Shown here: positions 56,353 to 64,000 of the stretch, piece after piece
Layout of the letters: the number at the start of each line of letters is the position of its first letter
Position numbering within the stretch: the first letter of the stretch is position 1
Assembly (NCBI GenBank): GCA_027563935.2
Contig: CM050451.1
Location: 32,441,565 to 32,505,564 of the forward strand
Direction: 5' to 3'
Source of the DNA: Costus lasius
Lineage: Eukaryota; Streptophyta; Magnoliopsida; Zingiberales; Costaceae
DNA: 64,000 nt
Made by a program: the position numbers and the translations under genes
The notes under the pieces: generated by a model
What the model saw: the letters and a program-made list of their open reading frames with translations, nothing else
Database searches by the model: none
Told to the model about the DNA's origin: nothing

Positions 56353-57337
56353 CTCCTACAGCAACAGCAGCAACCCGTGCCCCGTTTCCAACTCGTAGGT
56401 CCACCTCATGTTGCCCCACCTGTCTTCTTCTCTTGAGTTCCTGCACATTTGAACAAATGTGAACTCCACATGCAGTGTCCAACACCCATGAAATAGAAGA
56501 AGAAGATATCATGACCTCAGTCACAAAAATACCTGAGCCAGAAGCGATGCTTCCCTTCTTGTCTCCTTGGAGCGCTTTACAGTCCTTTTTCCAGTGACCC
56601 AGCTGGCCACAATGGAAACATCTGTATTCCTTCGACCGCTTAACCTTTTGTTTCAGAGCCTTGTTGTAGCTCTTGACAGGGGCTTTGCCCTTCTTCCCCT
56701 TCTTCTTGTTCCTGGAAGGAAACATCAAGACAGAGGTTGAAGGCTTTCCCTTTAGAGTCAACTCTGTAGTCAAGAGCATGTTCAGTAACTTTGCCGGGGT
56801 ACAGTCGATCTTGTTCATATTAAAATTAATGATGAACGGATCGAAAGTAGCCGGGAGAGACTGAAGAATGATGTCTACAGCAAGCTCCTGATTGATGGTA
56901 TGTCCCAGTTTCTCTAGAGCCTCCTTGTACCCAATCATCTTGAGTACGTGAGCTCCCACTGGACTCCCTTCAGCTAGTTTGCTCTGAAAGAAAAGCTTAG
57001 TCAAATTGTAGCGTTCAGTCCTAGCCTGTGCAGCATACAGCATCTTGAGGTTTGCTATAATCTGTATAGCAGATAGATCCTCATGCTGACGTTGCAGCTC
57101 TGGCGTCATAGACGCAAGCATCAGGCAAGCGACATCAATGCTATCATTGACATGCTTTTCATAGGCATCGCGAACCGCCCTTGCGGCGTTCGCAGCGGGT
57201 TGAGGCGGTATAGCCGTCTCGAGGACATACAGTTTCCTCTCTGCCTTAAGAACAATCTTAAGGTGTCCGTACCAGTCTGAGAAGTTTGGCCCAGCAAACT
57301 TCTCCCTTTCCAGTAGGGATCGCACATTGAAATTCGT
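56353..57337 (-). pseudogene. A4 Gag and protease start, with ACG in place of ATG
   Basis: An open frame from an ACG codon (57335-57337), at the position where A2 and A3 have ATG, to the A5 insertion. It has Gag (DWYGHLKIVL, GHTINQELAVDIILQSLP), the Lys-rich linker, the CCHC knuckle and protease WVLDTACG. No in-frame ATG occurs upstream before a TAG nine codons away. The first downstream in-frame ATG is about 70 codons inside Gag. There is no stop in this part. Confidence 0.92.
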
Positions 57338-58805
57338 GGTGTTCGTTGCTGCAGTAATCTACAACAATGCAAGAACAGCAAGGTCAGTATCAATGTTTAG
57401 AATCAATCCAGGACTTAAGAAAGATTCTTTTCTCACTATTTTATCTGACTGAAAAATCCATTAAACAGTCCGAAAGAGTAACGCTCTTTTAGTGAGATGG
57501 GATCCAGATTTCATACTTGGTCTCCGCGTCCCGCTCAGGCGAGATAAGATGCACAGAGAGTACAAGCACTAATTTCTGGTAGGCAATGCCTGCCAATCGC
57601 CAACCCGTGCGATTCCCCTTCATCTGGGCAATCCAGCAGACTGTGCCAACTGAGTTGGTACAACACAGTCTCTGATCCCAACCCAGGGCCCAATAAGTAG
57701 AAAGCATGCTGATCTTATGTGGTAAACGCCCAATAAGCCTAGGTAAGACCTTAATTAACTTAAGTCTTCACTTGAGCTCTTCTTGGGTCTTTTGCATCTC
57801 ATCTGGCCCAACCCAGGGCCCAAGCGCCCACTGCAGCTCAGGTGCGCCCACCAGGTAAATGCGCCTGTCCCAGAGTCGAACCCTGGACCTCCCACCTGGT
57901 CAAGCCACTGCTGCAAGCGCCTCTGCCAAGTGTGCTCTGTGCTCTTGTCTGATTAAAATACAATTTAATCTATCTAGACAAGATTGACACGCAGGTCAAT
58001 TACACAATAAATTAATTAAAATATGATGCGCATATCACAATTATAATAATTTACAATTTAATCCAGGCTCGCAGGCCACAGCACAGCACACATTAAAAGG
58101 GCAACCCACATAAGATGAAATAGACACTCATCATGGTATGCAATCAACATGTGATCCATTACAAGAAAATAAAATTTTTTGAAATCCCATTGGAATCAAT
58201 TTTATTTTTCTTATTTGCCCTACTACCTTACAACGGTCCATTAATAGGGATCCACTCATCATGTCTAGTCAGATCCACTGCCCTTGCATGCACCAAGTCC
58301 TAACTGACTTGAGTTGACCCAATGGCCAACAATGCATGCAGATGGGCTGAACGACCCTCATGAGTTCAGGCAAGCGGGTGTGACCCCGGGCCCAACTCAT
58401 GCACGTTCACTGGTTGTCTCAACCAGACATCGCTACATGCCTGTATGCAGTCGACCTATAGCCACCTCGTGCTTGCGCACAGGTGCCATCTGGTCGACCC
58501 ATCTAGGCTGTCAGATGGTCTGATCAGACTGTTTGGATCTAAACTAGATGATGACTTCAACCCTATCAACCCGTCTAAGGGTTTATAGTAGGCGCTGCTT
58601 AGTTCTAATGTGGGGCGCGCAAGATACAAGTTTTGACAAAACAAAAGCTTTAACAAGCTCCAACATAATCATGCATAAACATGAATATCACACATGCGCC
58701 AACATCTAAAACCTAGCATGTAGTTTCGCATGTGATATAAATTAGATCTACGCAAACAAGGATCACACATTAACATGAAGCAATCATATTAACATACAAC
58801 AACCT
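57338..58805 (-). other. A4 leader with an internal deletion
   Basis: About 1.47 kb, shorter than in A2 and A3. One palindrome (57646-57658) is kept. The second palindrome and about 250 bp around it are missing at 57679, where the text ACCCAGGGCCCAA occurs at the joint and again near 57823. The tRNA-like module is at 57872-57928 with 46-bp spacing. Confidence 0.78.
57872..57928 (-). promoter_or_regulatory. tRNA-like A-box/B-box module in A4 leader
   Basis: A-box TGGCAGAGGCGC (57928-57917) and B-box GGTTCGACTCT (57882-57872) on the minus strand, the same 46-bp spacing as in A1 and A3. Confidence 0.45.
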
Positions 58806-58817
58806 GCTCTGAAACCA
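58806..58817 (-). other. primer-binding site of A4, one mismatch
   Basis: The minus strand reads TGGTTTCAGAGC, one base different from the usual TGGTATCAGAGC. Confidence 0.85.
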
Positions 58818-58819
58818 AT

Positions 58820-60471
58820 TGAAAGTCCCCAGATAAAGGGGGCGAAACCCTAGTAGGAGGCGCATATAAAACTTTCATAGCGGAAGCAAGGGTTTCTAAA
58901 CATCTTTTGTAAGAATATATGATCAACTTCATATAGTTTGGATTCATACCATAGCCATTTCTCTTGGATGGCGATTTGGAAGAGAAAGATGCAAACGCTT
59001 CTTCTCCAAAGGCACCGCACACAAGATGTGATCGCCTACTCCTTGTTGCTTCTTGTGCTAGCAAGGCTCCAAGTATCCTTGTCGTGTGAAGGAAGATGAG
59101 ATGCGAGAGTAGTTCTCTCCTTTGCCGAATGCTTCTCTACACCTCGTGTAGACGAGCCACACACGTGCAAGACCAAAAGAGGGGCGAGCGTTTTGGAACG
59201 TGGAGGCGTGCATTCATTTTTGGAACTTCCAAAAATAGCAAACGCTTAACGCATCCACTCATGCGTTCACGAACCAACCAAAACGCATCCTCACTTTGAA
59301 CCATGCGTTCACTCATGTGAACGGGTTCCTTTTGGTTTGGTTCAAAGACCAATTAAGCCAAGCCTTTGGTCTAGATCATAATTAAACCCTAAGGCTCCAG
59401 ATCTAACCGTTCATCTCTTGATGCTCTTGATCTCATAGATCTAGCATCAATACTCTCGATCGAAGCTTACCGATCTCAAGCCCTAATCAATCAAACATGA
59501 TCAGACCAGATCTCACTTACAATCAGAGTTTAAACTCCTTTAAACTGAACCAAAACAATTCAGTCCACACGATCTGACTTAAGTAAGCCATATCATCAAA
59601 TTGTGCGACCCTAAGGGTTTCCTTTAAATGTCGGTAACGATAACTTACGTTATCACGATCAGCGAGGGGTATCTAGCAATACATCACTGTCTCCCAATAT
59701 AAAGGAAAGAGTCTTCCAAGACTACACCCAAACCACAGCACAAGTGTGAATCCACTTCACTAGCATTATAAGTTTCCTTTGCCACTGGATGTTCTTATTG
59801 GACAAGCGTGTCAAGCCTGTAATTCCAATATGATGAGAATGATTAGATCAGATGAACATAGTCATCTGGGTATGGCCATACACTTTCTCAATCATCTCAT
59901 CCAGGGGGGCCCTTTAGAACATCACACTCCAAACTAGGAGACGGCAATCCTTTATCTATCACTAGTGTCCTAACCTGACTCATGATCATTATCCAAGATA
60001 GTCTATAACCATTATGTTTCAAATGATATTGAACTACCTCAAAACAATGACAATCATCATTTAGAAACACAAGTGATCTCAAGTCAGAGGAAATATGCCA
60101 CTTGTTTGCATACAAGGATTATTCACATTGTGACAAGCAATTGAATATCCTAGTAGGGTCTGTCCAGTACATCCAATGTACCTATGAGTCTACATCTTAT
60201 TCCATGCTCGAAGCATCCTATAAGATTAGAACACATATTAGTCTCAATCATATCTAGGCTGTCTCATGTTCACCAAGATATCTCGACTAAGGACAATACT
60301 GCATGTCAGCCAAGCTGAACAGCATTGAGACATTATTCAGAAGTATACATATTGCAGTAGATGATGTAACAACCTGAATAATAACCATTGCCTTTATAAA
60401 CAAAGAGTTTATACATGATACTGATATAATCCCAAGGCCTCAAACATTAGCCTTAAGGGCATACCCCAACA
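58820..60471 (-). repeat. 5' LTR of A4
   Basis: 1652 bp, the same total as the two halves of the 3' LTR. It is followed by GTTTT (60472-60476). Confidence 0.95.
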
Positions 60472-60476
60472 GTTTT

Positions 60477-61498
60477 GTGGGAGTTATCAGTCCGTTGTCA
60501 ATTTATACCGAAGTTATTCTGCCCAAGGGCGTGACAACAAGCTATCCCCCTGAAGGCCTAACCCCAGATGGGCCTAGCAATCACCTGAGCAACACGGCCC
60601 GAGAGCGCGCCACTTCGGTAGTAACCCAGCCCACGACGTCCAAATTCTGTTGCTTCATCGTAGTGTGCTCCGAACGCGTCTAACCGCCACAGTCGCCTCC
60701 GTACAAAGAGTAGAGGAATATGCACCAGCTTCAAGGAATAGTAGGTGGAAGTTTGTTTTCTTTTGTCATCTAGCTGTACCTTGACTACTTTATGGGCTAC
60801 AAGAGTTGGTAGTAGTTAGGATTTTTGTCTCGTACTACTTTTGTCTTGTTCCCTCCCCTCTTGTTCTATAAAAGAGGAGGCTGGGTTGTTTCAATCTTTA
60901 GTTCTCTTGGTGGAAGAGCACTCCTGGTGAGCTGAGAGCCTCCAGCGCGTAGAAGTCGAAGTCAGTGCTTTTTCTTCAAAGTTGTACGGATCGAGGTCAT
61001 CGCCTTGATTCCATAGTTGTTCCGATTTCCTACTTTCAAAGAAGTAAATCCCACAGTCGTCGGTGGGTCAGGTCCGCTTGTCTTTTCTTTTCCTAGTGTT
61101 CATTTCCGTTGTGATTTCTATCTTTCCACAAGTATCCGTACGCCAGAGATGTGGACGTTCCGTGTTGTTCTTTGGTTTATTTCAGGCGCATAGGCGTGCG
61201 AGCTATGCCTTGCGAAACTGCTGTTCCCCATCGTGACGGGCTGAGCTTAAAATCTGCTAAGTGAGCATGCTAAAGTGCTACAAGGTTAGTGTGTTACATT
61301 CTGTAGTTGCGTGCCGTTGTGTTCTTTCACATTTGTGTTGCCCCGATCGAACTCGACGCTGATTTCATCGTGTTTCTGCTGCATTTCCGAAGCGATTTTC
61401 ACTTCCCTTGTCTAAAAACCCTCTCCCGTTTTCGCGTGCAATATGTAATACCTTAGAGTACGGCTTTAAGGATCATCCCACCTATAGTAGCTACATCA
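60477..61498 (+). repeat. LTR of gypsy-like element E, second part
   Basis: This continues the LTR after A4. A TATA box (TATAAAAG, 60867-60874) is followed by a C/T-rich leader. It ends CTACATCA, as the C LTR does, four bases before a primer-binding site. The small frames in it look accidental. Confidence 0.65.
60867..60874 (+). promoter_or_regulatory. TATA box of LTR E
   Basis: TATAAAAG in the context GTTCTATAAAAGAGGAGG, about 630 bp before the LTR end. Confidence 0.6.
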
Positions 61499-61502
61499 TT
61501 TC

Positions 61503-61514
61503 TAGTATCAGAGG
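61503..61514 (+). other. primer-binding site of E (degenerate)
   Basis: TAGTATCAGAGG differs at one base from the C primer site and from the tRNA-Met type at two bases. Confidence 0.6.
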
Positions 61515-61762
61515 AGTTGCACATTCGATTATTATAGTTCACATGGTCCAACTCGGTTGCATTGCATATTTCAGCATTGATTTCACATTTTCAGCATCCT
61601 GCACTTAGTCATTTTCAGCCTTGATTGTGCATGGTGACCACAAGGTCGCATGATGTAGGGGCGAAGGATCCAAATGATTTTCACACTTTTGGCTTACCAC
61701 CGGAACAACCACAAGCTTCATTTTTAATTCTCCGGAGGAGAATTCTTCACACCCAGAGATAG
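61515..61762 (+). pseudogene. gypsy internal remnant: E leader joined to a D 3' end
   Basis: Only about 250 bp lie between the E primer site and the next LTR. The last 60 bp (about 61700-61762) have the frame SFIFNSPEENSSHPEIAD, similar to the end of the C Gag frame (NNSSGKNFFHPGRND), and purine-rich sequence before the LTR. It is therefore the end of a gypsy pol and polypurine tract. gag, RT and integrase are gone. The exact joint is not visible. Confidence 0.5.
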
Positions 61763-62728
61763 CTGATGTAGGGACATCTCCAAGCATTTAAATCATGTTT
61801 AATGTTATTTGGAAACTTCTTGTATTTTGATATTTTGGGACTGTACGTTGCAACATTGCTTTAATTTCGGCACTTGTGGTTAATGTTGTAGTTAGGATTA
61901 GCCTAGGATTTACTTTCCAAGCCCTTATTTTGTTTTGTAGTGAATGTATTAGGTTGTTGCTTAGCCTAGGGTGTATGCACCTGTAATGCACTTACAAGGC
62001 ACCTCCAACCCCCTCAACTACAAATCAGCCCTCAGTATTGAAGAAGTCAAAGGTCAACATCAACATCTTCAAGTCAACATCTAGCTCAAGTCAACATCTT
62101 CAAGTCAACATCTAGCTCAAGTCAACATCTTCAAACCAACATCCAACATGGTCAACGTCCACATCCAATGTCAATCATCAAGCTTCATCCACTATCAGCA
62201 AACTTCGGTCAACAATGGAGGAAGTCAAAATCAACATGCAATGTTCCAAATAAATCCAACGGCTCTATGATAAGCTGCCACCATTCAAGCCTCATAAACC
62301 ACCTCAAGTTCCACCAATCAGCATTAGGCGCCTCTCATCCAAACCAATACAAATGCATGCACCACTAGCCACTTAAAGCATCAAGAGATCTGCATGCGCA
62401 GCCAATGCATGCAAGTATAATTACCAACAAGATCCATCCACACCACTCATTCAAACCATCTTCAAATCTAGCTGTTGACTAAAGATACACGTTGGGCCAT
62501 TTTGTAATTCCACTTCATGTAACTGTTGAGGGAGAAAGGGGTTTAAAGCCCTTGTAATTGTCCACGCTGCATTAGGTTGATTTGCTTTGGAAAACTTGTG
62601 TTTGCGTGGTTTGTTTGTGCCGAGAGTGGAGCTTGCTCCTCTTGTGTACCGAGAGTTGAGCTTGCTCCTCTCTTATCCTTTTCTTCCCCTTCTCTTCTAT
62701 CCTCTTTCTCTCCTCTTCTTCGTCGAGT
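61763..62728 (+). repeat. gypsy-like LTR D, first 966 bp
   Basis: It starts TGATGTAGGGACATC after a gypsy 3' end. It is A/T-rich, then rich in CAACATC words, then has a CT-rich stretch. It is cut at 62728 by a C-related LTR. Its own end is not in the window. No gene seen. Confidence 0.55.
62061..62135. repeat. 31-bp tandem repeat, about 2.4 units
   Basis: Units of CAACATCTTCAAGTCAACAT plus 11 bases start at 62061, 62092 and 62123 (partial). They are identical where they overlap. Confidence 0.85.
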
Positions 62729-64000
62729 TGATGGGGGTAGAGACCATGACCCAAGAAAATATAAATGGAGCTTAAGGCTACCCTAGCTTATGGGTACCCT
62801 AAGGCACCTTTGCATTGCATGCATCATGTAGCTACATTTGGTAAGTTTTATACTTTGTTTTGTATTTTTTTTCTTTTATGGAAATTATGTTGCATCATAC
62901 TAGAATTAGTGCATGTCATAATGTTGCATCCTAGTAGGAGTAGTGTTATAAGCATTTACAAGTCATGTGGATAAGCTCAAAGCTCAGTACAACAAGCTAG
63001 CTCCAATTATGGCAAGCCACTTCAAAGCCAAAGTTCAAAGTGAAGTCTTGAGATGAAGCACTTCAACTCACCTTTCCATTGAAGTATAATGCCACCTTGG
63101 CATCCAAGAATCCAGTTCTAATCTCAACTCATCAAAGGATATGCGCTCATTCAAAGGCTCTCCATCAAATCCCTTAAATCAAGGAATCAAGTTGTGTTAA
63201 CACCTTGGAAGGAAAGAGCCACGCCAATTCAAGAAGCAATGCCACCTCATGAATCCAATTAAGGGAAGATCACCAAAGCAATTCGTCCATGGCCAAAGAA
63301 GGAAGGATTGTCACCTTCTCTTGTCGCCCAAGAAAAGAGAATTCACCAAGCAAAGAAGGAATTAAGCCACAACAAAATTCGCAAGTTTCAAAGCCATCCA
63401 CTCGCTCATTACAAACAAGGAAATTCATTCAAGGAAAGAATTTCAAATTTCAAAGCTTCATGCCCTAAAGGAATTCGCCCCAAACCAAAGAAGGAAGGAA
63501 AGCTAGCCTCTTAGCCGAACATGCAAGCAAGTCTTCAAGCAAATTCGGCCACACCATCTCTACAAACAAATAAGGGAAGTTTTCAAGTCAAATCACAATC
63601 AAAGGAGCCATTGCCTCGACAAAGAATTGAAGACTATAATTTATTTCTTAATTTGCTCTTTTGTAACGTTGAGAAAACACCTACAAATCTTGTAATCTTG
63701 CATGTAAGAATTAGAAGATTGAATAATGAAAATGTCGATTAGTTTCCTAGGAAACCTTGGGTGCTTGTGTCGCCCCCTTCCCTATCCCCTTCTCCTCTTA
63801 GGTGCTTGTGTCACCTATCTCCACTTCCTCCCCAAGGGCCAAGGTTCCCTTCACTAACCTCTTCTTTAAAGATCTTCCATCAACTTGTAGTGCAAGAAAC
63901 AACCCCTTCAACCAACAAGTGGCGCATCCTCATCTTCATCTTTGGTGGCGCAAACTACTCCATCCCCTTCATCAACTCTTGGTGCAACACTCCACACTTC
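62729..64000 (+). repeat. C-related gypsy LTR, cut by the window edge
   Basis: It starts TGATGGGGGTAGAGACC. The first 57 bp align codon by codon with the C LTR tail (YKWSLRLP and stop). Further in it shares the GGTGCTTGTGTCGCC and CT-rich region (about 63755-63830) with C. The sequence before it is pyrimidine-rich rather than a polypurine tract, so this is a 5' or solo LTR inserted in LTR D. Short frames such as 63308-63514 have no recognisable family. Confidence 0.65.

Larger units (their letters stand above)
40988..60471 (-). mobile_element. copia element A4, split by A3 and by solo LTR A5
   Basis: A minus-strand A element. Its LTRs are 40988-41647 plus 50748-51739 (3', 1652 bp in total) and 58820-60471 (5', 1652 bp). 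The target duplication is GTTTT (40983-40987 and 60472-60476). About 11 differences separate the LTRs by eye (about 0.7 percent). A3 is inserted in the 3' LTR and A5 in gag-pol. Removing both leaves one continuous 1295-codon frame. Confidence 0.95.

Noticed and set aside
60472..61498. Host gene promoter with TATA box
   Set aside because: The TATA box lies in a sequence that ends in CTACATCA followed by a tRNA-Met type primer site, so an LTR is the simpler reading. No host coding sequence follows.
61408..61608. 66-codon frame near the E primer site
   Set aside because: It overlaps the LTR end and primer-binding site and has no family resemblance.
62577..62786. Separate gene ending YKWSLRLP
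   Set aside because: The upstream part is a low-complexity CT-rich LTR sequence. Only the last 18 codons match C, and they belong to the LTR-encoded tail.

Overview
The window is repeat DNA from a large plant nuclear genome. All of the coding sequence I can recognise belongs to LTR retrotransposons. The primer-binding sites are of the plant initiator tRNA-Met type (TGGTATCAGAG-), the polyproteins are plant Ty1/copia type, and insertions are nested with 5-bp target-site duplications (TSDs). I found no host gene, no cellular RNA gene and no bacterial-type feature. Family names used here (A, B, C, D, E) are local labels. No species or named lineage is assigned. Divergence figures are counts by eye, not alignments.

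Layout. (1) 1-18529: copia element A1 on the minus strand. Its 3' LTR runs off the left edge, followed by a broken gag-pol (1478-5367) and a leader that is split by a complete plus-strand copia element B1 (6987-16047, TSD GGGCG). The A1 right-hand LTR (16245-17936) is followed directly by the PPT and RNase H end of a second A copy (17957-18529), which makes a shared-LTR tandem. (2) 18530-38968: degraded minus-strand copia element B2. Its reverse transcriptase is split by the gag-only Ty3/gypsy-like element C (19009-24312, TSD GAACC). Its 5' LTR is split by A2 (29620-38699, TSD CCCAT), a young plus-strand copia element. (3) 38969-40502: remnant B3 (part of an LTR, RNase H and RT). (4) 40503-61498: an LTR of gypsy-like element E that carries a 93-bp tandem array. 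It is split by the minus-strand copia element A4 (40988-60471, TSD GTTTT). A4 is in turn split by A3 (41648-50742, TSD CTCAA) within one LTR and by a solo LTR, A5 (54660-56347, TSD ATATT), within gag-pol. (5) 61499-64000: the E primer-binding site, a short gypsy 3' remnant, an LTR of family D, and a C-related LTR that runs off the right edge.

How it works together. Families A and B encode one long Gag-protease-integrase-RT-RNase H frame of about 1295 (A) and 1200 (B) codons. Family B has a Gag about 100 residues shorter and an in-frame TGA at the gag/pol boundary in both readable copies. Element C has only Gag. B and C therefore look like users of proteins supplied by other elements, while A elements are nearly complete. 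A2 has one premature stop. A3 has one premature stop. A4 has no stop, but has ACG in place of the start ATG and is split by A5.

Most interesting unexplained signals: an RNA hairpin with GNRA-type loop maintained in all A LTRs; paired palindromes 209 bp apart and a tRNA-like A-box/B-box module in the A leader; loss of the gag ATG in the A1/A4 sublineage; the shared TGA in family B; and a polypeptide tail encoded by the first 57 bp of the C-type LTR that differs mostly by synonymous changes between two copies.
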